Of a stretch of 64,000 bases of DNA, positions 25,046-40,215 are shown one piece after another. Both the position numbers and the translations under genes were made by a program. Below the pieces are notes generated by a model. The model was not told where the DNA came from and searched no databases. It saw only the letters and a list, made by a program, of their open reading frames with translations. The stretch covers positions 13,284,705 through 13,348,704 of the forward strand of contig CM037846.1 in the NCBI GenBank assembly GCA_021234535.1, in the 5' to 3' direction. The DNA comes from Stichopus chloronotus. Its lineage: Eukaryota; Echinodermata; Holothuroidea; Aspidochirotida; Stichopodidae. Position 1 is the stretch's first letter. Every line of letters begins with the position of its first letter.

Positions 25046-28000
25046 CACACGACCTCTCAAGGGGCTTGGTGGTCTTACCTATATGTAGATCACATTTGCT
25101 TGGTGATGATGGGTGCATTTCTTTTACAGTACCATACTGTATGTGGATGGTTCCATTCTTGAAAGTGCTGTTGAATCAGTAGATGACATTGTAAGAAAAC
25201 TTACAAGAATGTCACGAGTACTCACTAGTACACATCTAACTGATTCAAGGTTGTGATACTTGCAGTGACTTTTATTTTGAAACAGTGACTAGATCTGTAG
25301 GTAGGTATAAGTTTATGGAAGAAATGATTTTTAAACTAAGTATTTTTTATAGGGAGTCCTCATTTTGGTTTTTACTGATATGCACATCACTGACATCACA
25401 TTTGAATACCATTTCAGTCTTCAGACTCCATTAAGGTGTGAGATAACGATCTTACAACCAACGATGAATTTCATCGTTGACCAAGGTCAAAAATGTCGGC
25501 AACTCTGCACAAAATGCTGCACGTGTGCCTCAGAATGAAATTTAGACAGATAAAATTGAGGTAATAGACACCAGTTTAATAGCCTTTACACATTCACATG
25601 TGTTAGTTGAGAGATGCATGACAGACTCACTTGAAGTTAAATTGTTCATAGAGTAACTTGATCAACTCAAGTCATGACGACCCTGTCATTTTGTCTGCCC
25701 AGCGAGGCTGCACAACCGAAGAAGAATTACTAATGACTCTTTGAAGAGATCTACAAAAAGGCATCTGAATTTTTAATGGGTTTGCAAATGTGGCAAAGTA
25801 CTTTCCAACAGAGATATTTAATGCCCACTGTAGCTCTCCTCTATGGCTGCAGTCATTCAAGTGCTCGTTCTGCGTCTATGCCATAATATCTCTGATGGAT
25901 CAGGGTGACTATCGTATTAAAAAAAAAGTTGCAAAACTGGTGTGCAAATAACAGTGTTTGCTCACCGAACTTTTGTAAATGTCATATAGTTACCATAAGG
26001 CTTTCAAAATTCAAAAAGAACCAGGCTCTGCTTGTCCTGAAGTTGTCGATCATTAACACTACATTCTCCTAGAATGTTGAGAGAGATGGTTCCGAAATGT
26101 AAGAAGGTTTTGTATATATTTGCATTGGATGTAGCAGGTGTGACATTGATGTCATGAATATATACTGCTGCATTGACGTATCGTTACTCTTTCAGTGAAG
26201 CTTGATTAAAACGAGAAGTGAAGGAAAATTTTGTCAGCACAGAAATTCTCTGTGTGGTTGTACATGTTGTACTTTTTCCTTAGCCCAGTTACAAGGAAAC
26301 CAGGTACAAACATATAATTAGTCTTAAATTTGTACATATCCTCTTTTTCGATTCCTTGCCGCAGGCGGGCACTGGCAAGGGCTACAGTATGTGATAGTGA
26401 TTTTGGCAATTCAGTGGTGTATGTGGGTTTGTAAAGGTTGCCGCATGGGACACACACAAGAATTTCAAGCTTGTAACTGGGGATACATCCAAAAACAGGG
26501 ATATCCCCATTTCTGGATGTTGTAACATAATGCAAATTGGAGTATCTGAGATGTGTGCCCTCAACTTCATAGGTTGATCTGACTTTTTCCCATATAACCT
26601 ACAGTATTCTGTTGATCTGTATGTGTGTATAGTGGTGTATGTGTGTGAAAAAACATACACACAATCCCGCTTTTCGGGTGAATTGGGGGTTCATGCAGGA
26701 CTAAATACCTCTTAATTGGGGAAAAAAGGAAAAGACTAGAAAGAAAAAGAAAAAACTAGAAAAAGGCTTACTCATTGTTAAACCTGTCTTACAGGTGCAT
26801 GTTCACCACTTTCAAGTGGTTGTTATGATTCAGTTTTGCCACATCATACATAATGGTACAGAAAAGACCTGTACTTGAATTAAGATCTGGGGATCCTACA
26901 CTCAATTTCTCTGAGTCTTTTGGACATTCAAGTATAATAACAGCAAGGAATCACGAAGCACCTTGGCTCTGTGATTAAAGTAGGCCAGTCAGTTCAAAAT
27001 TTTTCTCGTATAGTCTGTAATATTGTGAAACTACACGTCAACAACTTTTAGTCTGTTCCGGACTTCGTGTACAGTGTGGTACAGTTTTTGAGTAGAGCTA
27101 TGAAGCCTATGATGTAGAAGTCAAACAGAAACAAGAAGCATAAAACTATCGTGAGGATTTTAGGTCATCATGCCGTGATTATGAATTATTCATGAGGTTG
27201 TCTCGAAACATAGCCAAAATTATGGTTAAATGCATTGCTCTTTCAGTATCTTTGTGGACCAAATAGGTATTACTGTTATGGGAAAATGCTGTGTGGTCAC
27301 TATAGAATATTCTCTGTATGTGACATGTAGTTTTGGGATATTTTGGAAAATTCTTTTGAAAATGAAAAAAAAAAAAATAGAAGCATGCAGTAGCTAATGT
27401 CTTGGTAAATCCACAAGGACTGAGGCGTGCTGGTGCTGTGCTGTATGAGTTAAGCCAATTGTTAAGACCCTGTTGAAAGATAAGTACTGTTCTCTACTTA
27501 TCACTGAAAATGAACTGGAAATAGTCTTACTGTACTGTAATCCAGTAAACCTATAATCATATATGTTTATCCTGTGCTTAGCAATTCTAGAAAGTAACTG
27601 AGATAAGTTTTCTTTGGAACTGGCAATTTGTACTTTCATTTTAGAAGGGACAACTACTTTTTTCCATGTCACTTGACTTGTCTGATACATGCAGGAAGAT
27701 TTTTAATAATAACATCGAAAATGGACACCAACCAAGATTCAGTACATTCATCGAATTAATATTACCGACAAACGATGGAAAAGACCAGTTTCAATGTATA
27801 GGAGTTGGCCAGATGGCTGGAGTAAAAAAATCAAAATAGCGTGATCATTTTTTTTTTTTTCAAAATTAGTGCCGTCTCATGAATCAGGCCACTGAACCGA
27901 CCATAAACCTTAAAGGGGCTGATATTGATCAGTTTGTGAGGATTTTGAGTGGTGCAACATGTCATGCTTATACCACATTTTTAAGTCAAGTTTCACATCC

Positions 28001-31000
28001 AATAGTTGTAAAAACTTTCCAGATCTTTGATCCTGAATTAGTGAATCAGTGTACATGAATCAGTACCACTGTGAAAAGTGTCTGGTCATGAACTTTAAAA
28101 AGCCATGTGTGCATTGATAAATTTCTCACTCATTAATGTCCCTTTGCAATGTAGCACATGGGGATCTTCTTCGTTTGACCATTTTGTCATTAGTTATGTG
28201 ATGGAAACTTGACAGGTTTAGGAAAGTTACTGTAGGTGAATTTCACAAAACAGCTCAGTTGCGCCTCTCTAAGTATGACAGTGCTGTTCTTGTATAGTTG
28301 TACTTGAATGTCGGTAAAAAATGTCCAGATCGGGTTTATTTCTTGAACGTCCTCTTCCTCGCATCTCATCGTTCTAGTTGCATGTACGCTCTGTATGCCA
28401 TTGTTCGTTCTTAGGAATTGAATCTGGGAGGGAAATCCCTTTCTACAAAAAAAATTCAGGGCAGGATTTCTAAAATCAGGGAGGGAGTTGTCACTCGATC
28501 AAGATAGCTGTAGCAGTTTATTTTGTGCATAAATTTGTAACTGCAGCAATCACCTCAGTGGAAAAGTGTGTGGGATTTTCCCGTAAGATTGATCTTTGTG
28601 CGAAATCGCGGGTTATTGCAAATGCGGGTTAACTGTTACAGTGCGAATTGTTTGAACATCATAATTTTGCATGTGCAGCAATGTTAACTCATTGGAGAAA
28701 GTCACATTGGCTCACAGTTATAGTCTGCTGATGTTTTCTATTAACTGGCATGAACAAAGTTTGACAGATTTTTGATTGATAAATTTGAAAAATACGATAA
28801 ATCTTAAGCAAAAAATGCAAATTGGGTCACTTAAAACACGACAGTACATTTGACCAATTCCCATACATAGCTATAAATGTTGTGTCAGTGACAGCAGTGC
28901 TAAACAGGCATTTGTAAGCTTTGGCATATGTTTTTGACATTGTCACTGCACTGCACTGATGCAGATGTGATAAAGTTGATAAACCATGAGCTGCCATACC
29001 CCAAATTATGGATTGTACCAAATTAACCACTTAAGTGCATACTACTATTTTATCACATGATTTTATTAAGTATTCTGCTTTCTTCATCCTGCCAATTGAA
29101 ATTCTGGCCTGCACGTGTGACGATTAAGCTCGACGTCTGTCGGTCAGAAAATCAAATTTCATTTGATTTAATCAAGAGGGCACAGCAGGGTGGATAGTTT
29201 TGGCTCAAGTGTGTCAACAAGTACTTAATTCTTTTGCAGTGGGTGTGATGCAGTAAGGCCTGTCATGAATTCTCTGATGTCATGACAGACAAACTTAGTA
29301 AATGTCCTTGGTATTTCTGTACAATCGTAAATGCAGTTGAGAGGAAACATTACAATAGTTTAAGAATTGTGACTGTCTATTTTCAGATTTTGAGCTTAAC
29401 CCTAAATAAACCCAATCAAATTTTTACTGGCACCAAATTTACTTTAACTGCTATACATTTGATGTGAAATTTTCAATCAGTGGTCATTGCAATGTGTTAT
29501 TAGTATCAAATTCAAAGTCATATTCCATATCCATGATATCCAAAGCATTAAGCAGCCATGCCAGGAAAATTGTACAGAAAACACAAGACGGGTGTAACTG
29601 CCACAACACCAGAAGCATTTATGGTACTGCAGCACATTACAAATGCTTCTTGATGAAAAAACATGCGATGTGTATTGTGGTTTTGCAAACTTGCATTATT
29701 GAAGACATCCTCAAATCCTTTCAAAAATGGAGAAATTGTTTTCTTTAATCAAATTCCCTGTAAAATGACATCTCAATCTCACAAAATAGCCGTAAATTCC
29801 CTTTGGGTCCTTTTTTCATTTAGTCTGCCCTTATCTTGCAACACACTCCCCAGATTTGCACATTCCGAAACTGTCAAAGCGTCAAGGGTGAACTTTTTCC
29901 CATAGTCCTTTACCGTTCAGCGGCGGCAGTAATTATAGGTAACAAAGAAAACCATTTGAAGTAGAAAATCGACATTTATCTTCGTATCTTGAGTGGCAGT
30001 GTCATAGCTTGAGTAAACAAAGTTCAAATACAGTCAATTCTGTGTGGTCATCCCCTCATGGCACGAGAGCATTGCGCAGACCAATTTACTATAGTCATGC
30101 ACGGGATCACGACATCAATAACATGGCCACTTGGGGACTTTTCTCGTTAACATACTACCTGTGAAATATCTAATCTCCTTTGGAAGTGCATCATGCAATG
30201 CCGTGCTGTACTGAGTTGACTAATTCTGTATTGTAATTATGTGTGAGTTCATTTTGTGTAAAGAATGCAAAATGTGGCATACTGTAATTTATTATTTGCT
30301 TTATTACTTATTTTGTGATTCAGATAGAAATATATATGTCAAACTCTGCGAATGCAGACATACACTTTTCGATACTTACTATAGGCTTCAAGCACAGTGT
30401 AGATGTGTTTGTAATGATGCCCTGCTGTAGTCCTTGTTTGAGAATTGCAACACATTGTCTCATATAAACAGTCAAAGAGATTCTCTACAGGGTCTCTAAA
30501 AAGTATTTGAATAGAAATTGCTCTTCAGCACCAACGAAGAATGACATGGTTTTGAGAACAAAGAAAATCAAAGCAAGGAATAGAACAAAAAAAAACATTA
30601 AAGGAGAATGTTGAGGGAACCCACATAAACAACATTGTGTCAGTTATACAGCTTATTATGTTGGGTAGAATACTTGTCTGCACAATCTCTGTGACCACTT
30701 CATCAACTCTTATGATTGCTGACTTTCATCTAAAATTAAGAATGTTGCTTATATTATCTTGTTGCAACTGTACCATATGCACAACAAGAATCCCTTAGTA
30801 ATCCTCTGTGTAACCTTTTTTTGTTTCTTTTTTTTGTCACAATTCCTAGCACTTGAGTATCCTTGAAACATTTGTTGCAAAACGTTTTGCACAATTAATC
30901 GTCAGAGAAAAACATCTTGTTATGGACAGGCATCGTAAATTTTTATTCCTTTTGTAGTTAAATATTACCAGTTGTTTTTTTAACAGTTTTCCATCAGTGT

Positions 31001-31439
31001 TTGCTTGATGTATTAATATCAATCTGTTTGTATTTGTGGAATTATCTTCCTGCAACATTTCCCAAAGTCAATCAGTCATATCAAATATATGGGAAAGTAA
31101 AAGACACTTTCATTTAATTCCTGAATAGCTAGTGTGTGCACTGTATGATATGTAATGTACGGTACTAAGTACCCAGGATTTTTAAGTATGCTTTGAATTA
31201 TAATGTCTCTTAACCTCACAAATAAAACTAAATTAATTGAGATGGATGTGTTCAGCATAACCTTAATTCCAACTGCGAATCGAATTAGTGCATCTCTCAT
31301 ACTGTAAATCCACGCATTTCTTCGAGTAAATTCCAGACCACACTTCAGGCTCTCATCTGCATTAGACGTACTCTAGCTGTATTAGCACAGCAGCGATGGT
31401 ACTCTTCAGCACCGTCTCTCATTCAGCTGTTTATTAATT

Positions 31440-31580
31440 ACATCCTTCCGCGGCCGCAGTTGGGGGATACATGCTGTATGTCTCTCTAGTGCGACAAATG
31501 CTCGGCCAGCGGCGCATAATAAGTCAATCCGATCAATTCTGGAGCTGCTCTACCACCTGGCTTTTGCGGGAGGAGGAAGA
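31440..31580. other. Locally GC-rich intronic stretch
   Basis: This is a small GC-richer block including CCGCGGCCGC (around 31449-31458) within AT-rich intron 2. No gene or motif assignment is possible. Confidence 0.4.
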
Positions 31581-32393
31581 GAGACTGAGCATGTGTCCTC
31601 CAGGAAATAAGTGAATTTGAAATCAACTTTGTAGGTGATTCTTGCCTCGATATTGGGCTGCCTTCGATACATTGGTACCTGATATGACTGTGTGTTAGAT
31701 TTTGGTGGTAATTTATAGCAGGCTGGTCTGGTTGAGTAAACAGATGAATACTGACAGCCATGAATACAGGCACTTGGAAAGCGCTGTTTCCTTAATAGAC
31801 AATGGCCACAAGGGTTTTTCAAAGACCAAAATTGATTGTGTGAGTGCTAAGCTAATGTAGACTGGATCAATTATTTCAGACTTAAAGTGTAGCTTATGTA
31901 TCTGTTGTTCAAGGAAGCTTGTATATAACAGTGAATAAAGTACCTGGTATAGAGTCCCAGTTTTCTACATCAAAAAGAAAATAAAGGTCGAACTGCTATG
32001 TGTAACGGTACTGTTACTGCTAACATGCAGCGCAGATGTTTACTTAAAGCAATGTGGTTGGGAGAGTCTACTGCCAAAAGTCAAAGGTACATTTTCCCCT
32101 ATTCAGTGGGTTTTTATACCCACATGTTTACCACAGATTTATGTTGGTGTGGTATTCATGCTGGCATGATGGTAGAGATTCTGACCACGCCATATATTTT
32201 TGAGAATCAACAGTAAAACTACTTAGTTTTCCTTTTCAAAAGTGGATTTACACTCACCATAATTCGAACACATGGAAAATTGAAATTTGAGTGTGTTTCC
32301 ATTCAACAAACTTAATGGATATTCGGTGGTTTATTAGTGCTTGTCAAAGATTCCTTAAAATTATAATTTGTGTAATTTTTACCAGTACGTGTC

Positions 32394-32420
32394 GTCAGGT
32401 ACCTCAGGTACGTACCTGAC
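32394..32420. repeat. Palindromic CAGGTACGTACCTG site
   Basis: GTCAGGTAC (32394-32402) and GTACCTGAC (32412-32420) form a perfect 9-bp inverted repeat. The right half overlaps a 14-bp perfect palindrome, CAGGTACGTACCTG (32405-32418). CAGGTA is close to Snail/ZEB-type E-boxes. Function is unknown. Confidence 0.75.
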
Positions 32421-34910
32421 CAAAATGTCGGCTGTAGTGCTAACTTTTGGCATTTCCACAGTACGGCGCCGTAAATTATAGTTGGTTTAAAGGTGTCCTA
32501 CAGTACTAGTTGACTAGTGTACACCAGCCTACACTTAACGTATATGTACTCATTAATATTGCCACTGATTCATTGAACATTGGAAAAAGAAGCAAATTCC
32601 ATTTTGAACTTTCGATTTGTGTTCAAGCCACACGGTTGAATTTTGTAGCATGGCATATTTGAGGATCACAAACAGGGAATACTAAACTATTTGCTGTGTT
32701 GTATTTGTGCAGTTTGCCAATTGATCTGACACAGTGTCTTTGCACAGTAGTTGCGCTGTTTTTCACTTTGTGAAAGAATGGAATGGTAATTTTAGAACCA
32801 GCTAGTACATGTTGAGCAGGTAACCGGTTACCTGAGTTTAACATCCATGCAAACACTATTGCTTTAAAGTTATTTTTTTTTTTTTTTAGCGATTGCTTGC
32901 TTTTCAGGATTGAAGAAGATGATTGCGGAGGTTTAAAGCCCATTTGCAGTCAGATCCTGAAAAAAAATTGAAACCTATTAAATATTTATCTGAAAGAGTG
33001 GAGACCCTGTTGGGCCGGATCACTGCTATATGGCATATATCCTGCCTCTTACATTCTAATTCGTGCACTATTGTTCCTCTGTCCCTGGAGAAGTGGTGAT
33101 ATATTCACGCTCAAAAAAATGACGACCAATGACAGTGAGCCTGTTGGTCCGTTGTGGAGCTGGCCAAAATGGTTATCCATAAGACATTAGGGCTATTGTT
33201 TTAAGAGTAAAGGCAAAATTTATAACTGTCTATGACTAGACAAATGACGAACAAAAAATGAAATACATGCATTATGCTGTAAAAATAGTGAATATTGTTA
33301 ATATTTCAATTAAGCACCAAAAGTGCATGTAATTTGCGCCCCTTTTGTGGAACATACCATTCAGTGAAGTTGAGGTTGTACAATATGTTCGTTGTAATTG
33401 GATTTCAATTGTAAAATTTAAATTTGCATCCTTTAAAGCTTACATGTGTGGATGTTCATTTGTATGTAATGAACTCCCTTCGTCCAAGAGCTGTTTGACT
33501 GACAAGGGCTAGCAACTGCAGTTTTAGATGGTTCATACAGTAATTTGTTTCTTGTGAGTGGTCATAAGGCCATGAGCTCAGAAGAAATCTTGCTTTCTTC
33601 TTTGTGGCAGATCAGCTAAAACTTAAACTTCTGAATGAAAGCACATGGTAGGCAACAAGGACATAAACTGGTCATGGTCAAGTTAAGTTAGTCATGCAGA
33701 TATATACAGGGGTGTAAACCAGGATAAAAGCACCAATTGTCTAGTTTAAAGGGAATATGCAGTCACCCCAATTTTATTAGTATGGTCCCCTATCCTAGTG
33801 CGTGGAAGGCAAACATTTATGCAAGTTATTTGTTTACTTTGAATACAGGATAGTTTGAAATACCCTTAAAGATACTTGAAATGTATAAAAGAGGAGATTT
33901 GCAAGATTTTGTCCATGCTTCAGAATGAAGTCAAGGTGACTGTTTATTCCCTTGAAATTGGTAAATTACCTAGAAAAATCAAGGTTAAAAAAAGAGTGAC
34001 TTTTTTCCAATGCATGTTTCCATTATAAACCATTATGGCCATTACCTTGATTAGGATCAATTTTCCTGTTTTTGACTTTAACATTGGCGGTCGTTTATCA
34101 TACCTGTGTCCCAACTAGGTAAAAATGCCTTCTCAGTCTCTTTTGTTTTAAAAAAAAAAACAAAAAAAAAAAGAAGCATCACCAAACCACAAATTTGCCA
34201 GTAGCCCTGTCTCTTGTCTGTATATATATATTGTAAAATGCATGATGAACTGCAACTAATATTTCAAAGACTCATTGCAGAATTATGAATGCAATACAAA
34301 GTGTAGTCAATTATGTTAAAAAAAAAATGTGTGAAGTGGAACATCAGTGTCAAACACAAGGTTAAGTGTTGTGCTTACGGTCAACACTTGACACGGCAAA
34401 TTAAGTCTATACAGAGATAGTTGATAGTAAATTTGCTTAGACAAACTACAAGCTTACCCATGTCTGCCTTGTGAAACACTTTTCGTTAATGGAAGTGTGT
34501 TCCTTTGCCATTTGTTGAACTTGACCAAGTATGAAATCTCTCTGATTAATATCAGAGAGTAATGAACATTTACTGGTACTGTATTCAACTGCTACTGTAC
34601 ACAGGGTTATCAACTTTGTCACCGGGCATGTGCCAGGTACTGTAATACAATAATTCTTGGTGCGTGCTTTGGCCACACAGAGACAGCGTCCCAGTGTGCC
34701 AAAGGCTGGGCAGTCAAATTATTCATGTAACATTTCATGTCATCACAGAGCATACCACCGACCAAATATTTTGGGCTAAATTTACGCCATCTTTTGGCAA
34801 CATTTATTACAGATGTGGTATACAATCTTAATAAAAGCTGTATTTGATTGTCTCATTCTGAAACATCCAGATCCCCTCAAAATGATCTTTTTAGTACCAT
34901 TGATGAGCAG

Positions 34911-35045
34911 AATTGCCGGGTGGAATCTTTCTGTTTCAACATGAGTCGCGGGCACTACAGTTCACCAGTCCCGGGCAGGGCAGCCCAGCGCTGCCCCCGT
35001 CGTAGCGACGTCCCCGACCGTGTATGGTTAAATAGTGCACCCGTG
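34911..35045. other. CpG-rich patch in intron 2
   Basis: This is the most GC- and CpG-rich stretch of intron 2, with many CG steps (for example GTCGTAGCGACGTCCCCGACC) and a GGGCAG...CTGCCC hairpin (34978-34996). It has an open frame of 68 codons but no recognisable protein. It could be a regulatory patch or a repeat fragment. Confidence 0.45.
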
Positions 35046-38000
35046 TACATCTAGTTTTTATGGCTTTCGTACGCCCATGCTGTGGCAGAGGGCAGATTGA
35101 TTGGCAAAATGTAATTTCTTCAAAATGAATGGGGAGTTTGTTATATTTAGGTCTAGTAAATTTGTAGAAAGTGAGAGGAATAGTATTAGCATGAAAGTAT
35201 TTCCAAGAAGTACTGGTGCACTGTGTACTAACATCATCTAATAAACGTGATTGCTTATGATGGTAATATTTAGATAAGTGGCTTTGGATTGGTATGTAAT
35301 GAGTTTCTTTAATAATAAAACGAGATTTGAATGAAGCTGCTCTTTAAACATCCCATTCTGTCACTTATCTTGTCCCTTTGTTTTGAAGTTGAAGGAAACA
35401 AGTTACTATAAGTGGGCATTTTTTGCCTCAGCCACCCCATAAATTACTAGTGTTGAGTGAGCAATGCACGGATGTACTGATTATCTGTAAATGGCACGTA
35501 CCAGGTATCGTGTCTCAGTTTTTCAAATTCCCTGTTACGGATGTCGTTCGAATTTAGGACTTTCTCAAATAGGGCAATTTTCACAACAAGAAATGTAAGA
35601 AAGTTGAGCCCATCAAGTTAATTAGCAACGTGTCAATTCATATCACCTCATACCCGTAATTTGGGATTATCTTCAAAATTTTGGAAATCGTGTCACACTT
35701 GTAGCTAACTTGAACTCCCACAGATCTAAAATGTCATCCTCTGCCAGATGAAATGCTAATTAAGTGCTACCGTCTCTCTGCCGCGTGGTACATTTATTAG
35801 TCACAAAAAAAAAGGTGACGAAAGAGCCGCCAACCGTCATATCTGCAACAGCTGTTGGCTTCTTGAGACGCACATACGTGGTATCTTCTGTTTTTACAGT
35901 TACATTTCACTGACTAGGCATGTATACTGTACTGTAGCTCTGTATATGGTATACATATTGGCCTATGCAGCTTGGTTACTGCTTGGACTGGGTGCAATGT
36001 ATGTGACATGTGTCCATATGCCAGCTTCTTGGTTATATCTCCTGAATTAAGAATGCATTAAATTTCAGCAGACCTCAAGTGGCCCAGTCTCAGAGGACAT
36101 TTGGCAAAGTCATAATAATTGCTTTTACCAAAGATAGTTTCACTCGGGTCTTTTCCCACGTCTTGTGTCGAGGAGAGGTGCTAAAATGCTGCACATGAGC
36201 TCATCAGGAAAAGAAAGCTAGGTTGATTGTAAAACACATTTGCAAACAATATATATGGTTCAATCAACTTGGACTGAATTACGTGAAGTTTATGGGAGAG
36301 GCAGTTTATTTGTTTGTGTGTTAAATTTAATGCGTAAAAGATAACAGCATTCCAGCTCTGTGATTCTTCATCATCCACTGATCATCGAATCACAGGGTAA
36401 GGATGGCAGGATGTTTGTCATGCTCAGATCATTTCAAAATGTATAACAGACCAACCTTGCATATATTCTCGATGCAAAGCTGACGAATAGGTTATAGCCA
36501 TGCTGGCTATCAGCTGGCTTTGTTGCTTGTATGCTGAAAGGCATTAAGAGCATATTGCCAGACATTACGTTGGCACAAAATATAGTGAAAGTCTCGCAGA
36601 AAATGCCTTAAAATCCATTCAGATACAAGCGGATAGTACTGCTTCGATCCTTTAGTTCTCATTATAGTGAAGCTCGGAGTAGATTTCAAGACTGAATGAC
36701 AGGATTGATACAATTAACTTGCACTTCAGTCCGGCCTTTCATGGTACATTGCTTGGGAATTACATACCAGAGTGCTCAAACTCAAAAAAGTGTGCTATGC
36801 ATAATTCGACAGTATTGTGTCTTAGCTAAGAACCTTGTGACTACACGAGCAATGCATATTGCAATATAAAAGGAGGCATGTTTTTATCTAGTCCATATTT
36901 GCTGCAAAGTGGAAGTATTCATCCGGAGTCCTACACCATCTATAAGACCGTGAGCAAAACTTTATGATATGTCCCTGCTCTCATGCCATTGTTGTGGCTC
37001 TGACTGAGGGTCGAAGAGGAATGGTAATGACCCACAGTGGGTTTTTAGACCCCTCCCCCTGGATGGCATCCACACTGTAATGACAATGCACTTAAAGTGA
37101 CCGTGTGCAAATTCCTCTTGCTGGATCCCTACCAACAAATCTGGTCATCATGCATGCAGACCGAGTGATGAAGTGTGCTCTTCCATTTCGATCAAACCAT
37201 AAACAAGTAATCTTGTCTCAGAAGCCAAATTCATCTCTTTCATCTCTCATTAGTTTACGCATTTGCCCATAATCACATGAATGGTTTGCACACTTAACCG
37301 TACGTACTTGAGAGAGTTCAGCATGACAAGACTGATATTTTCATGCTCTGTGTGACACGAAAACAAAAATGTGTGATGGACTGCAGTTCAACGTGCCCCG
37401 GACTGTATTTATACGCTGTCACATTTGGATGGTTCGAGAGAGCTAATTCACAAGGATGAGGCAAAATTGTCCTGTTTTGCTAAAATTAATTTTGAAATCA
37501 TCTGAATCTTTCCACAATTGAGATGGAAAGTTCTGTCGTGTAAGAGCAAAGTAATTTGAATTAACTGACTACAAATGTGTTTTTACAGTGGAAAACATTA
37601 ATCAAAATTAGATCATTGTAAACAAAATAGTCTAAAAATAGGAAATGTATCCTTTAAGTGTATATATTGTTACCCCTGGCACACTGTTTCATATTATAGA
37701 CTTCATTATGTTGCAACAAAAATGTGAAGGGACAAATGCTTTTATATTCTGTTGCAATTATAAGCAAAATAACCATATTGCTTATGTCTTGTTACTGTAC
37801 GACAATCTTCTGACTTTATTGTGTATGAGCAAGGCCACCTAGAATCTAATCCCTTGCAATAAAGGTGGCGACCCAGAATATTATAGATCACTGCTAATCT
37901 ACAAGGAAAACTGTAGATGTAGCAATTAACTTGACACTAGTTACACTCCACTTCTCCACAAACACATACAGTAATAATTAGGTGAAAACATTGCTTGCTG

Positions 38001-39744
38001 TTTCAAGGCTGGGTACATGCAGATTATTGTAGGACACCCAAGAAGTGCCATTTCCAACCATCTGGTGAGTTTTTTAAGCAAAAAGTTCCAGTTACTCCAT
38101 GCAAACTGATGGTGGTGCCCTGCTCACTCAGTGTATGCACGGTACTTTGAGATTTTTATTTTAATTCTTCCCACCCATCTTTAAGATCTTGGAGGTCAAT
38201 TACATAACGGCCACATCCTTCATATGCCTGGTGTTAGAAACTATGGTCAGGCAGGAAATTTGAACATGTCGAGTTGCCCATGAGAAATTCATTTCAAAAT
38301 GTCAAGAATGTGGATGAAAATGGTTTGTTTGAAACAGTGGAAGACATGTTTCTTGCCTGGAATTCTGTTCAAGTCTCCAAGTTACTAACTGCAGACTCCA
38401 AACCTGATCAATCATGCTCTCTGTGCCCAAATGACATTTCACTTTAGACAATAATTATACAACAAATGTCTTAATTCAGATGGAATTGAGTGGCCAACCT
38501 GAGACTTGAAGGCCACCTGCCGCCCGTAGAGAAGCATGTTGCCTCCAGCGGTCTCTTTGAATAGAAATAGAAAAGAGAATAAGAAAATAAACAAAAAAAA
38601 AGGGAAATTAGTAGTAAAAATATATCATCCATATGGAACCAGCTTTCTCCTCATATTCAAAATTGCTCTAACTTTTCATGTTTTAAGCGCTCACTAGAGA
38701 CTCACTTTTTTCATTCCTCTCATATGTCTGTTAATTCCTCTCATCTGTGAAGTGCCATGAGCAGCTGCTGTTGTTTGGCTGGAATGGCGCCATACTAATC
38801 TAGTTTGTTATAAAGCTTATGGTAATTACAGCAGCCTAGTGTGTTGGCAAACGTAGTGTGCTTCTATCCATACCACGAGACTAGCAGAGAGCTACAGTAG
38901 CTAGTGTTAAGAGACAGATCATAGAGAGCGGCCATGCAGCAGGTGTCGCCTAGCTACCTCAAAGTTCAAAGGTGACAATGTGGCCCCTTGATTCACGTTA
39001 AGGTTTGCCACCCTCCTGGTCTTAATTGTAACTCATACTGCATGCCTTTTTTAACTTCTTCCTCCCATGTCTGGTTTCTTCCACCGCTGTCATTAAAGGG
39101 AAATATTTAAAATGCACCAACATGGTGTAAAAGGAAAATAGCTTTAGTTGTTATTATATAAACCATTAAGTCTAGAAAACATTTAGACTAGAAACCATTG
39201 GCAGTACTGCTCGTCATCTCCTCGAAACGTCCTAGATCAGATGAGTTATGGAAGACACGTCATTTGAATTTTTGAAAGTTTGGGTCAACAACATATTCTT
39301 AAACAACAAAAGATTACAATCTGAGGGGAGAAGCTTACTGTACAGTGTAATTCTTGAAAAGAAGGCTGTAACTGTTCTGCCTGATTTTAAGTAATTTGTG
39401 ATTCTGTATCCTTAAATAGTGGTATTAACAATTATGATTTTTCATTTCTGTAAAACAACCATACTATTTCCCTTTAATCTAAAACCCAACCTGGTTTACT
39501 ATGTGCAGTTTTAATTTCATGTACATACAGTATATGTATGCTCTGTTGCCTCAGGTCTGTTTATTGCATTGTATTTCCTTTGATGTTTTACATGGACTAT
39601 TTTCATTTTAGTGAGTGGTGTCATTAAGGACAAACTGTTCTGGCCCCAGTGCTGCTTTGTGGTGTTCTACGTACCATCATCTGGCATACAGTCATTCGCC
39701 AGCTTTTAGGAAGTAAATGTGACACAGAAAATTTTGGAGTTTGG

Positions 39745-40215
39745 AGTGTTGACGGAATTATGCAATAGAAACATTGAAAATACCCCCAATTTCCATTAAA
39801 ATCCATTTAACATTGACAATTTTACAAATTGCTATGTTACAAATGCATTATGAAAATATAGAATTTAACCAAACATGAAATTTGTGACATCAAGGGATGA
39901 TTTTATTTTGGAAGTTTTCTTCTTTCAGAATATCAATATTGCATACCAATGTGAAATCTGTTAAATGTAATTTTAAGAGATAATTACATACAGACCTAGC
40001 AAAAGAAATACTGACACTGTGCAACCCCCCACAGTCATCCATCTTGCATTTTATCAAACTTTGAGAAGCCGTAACATATCTCAGAAACGGTATCAGATAT
40101 AAACACAAATTAAACAGGTTGTCCTGTAAGTTTCTCACTTTGCAACTCCTGAGTGAAACCAGCTCTTTTCTATATACATATCACTTGGTCTTTAACATCA
40201 CATGTATCTGAGATG
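39745..40215 (+). repeat. Dispersed repeat, copy 2
   Basis: This is the same family and orientation as 24550-25045, with shared blocks in the same order and heavy divergence. Confidence 0.6.

Noticed and set aside
33705..33720. CAGGGGTGTAAAC, a hAT-like left end
   Set aside because: No matching inverted right end was found within several kb.
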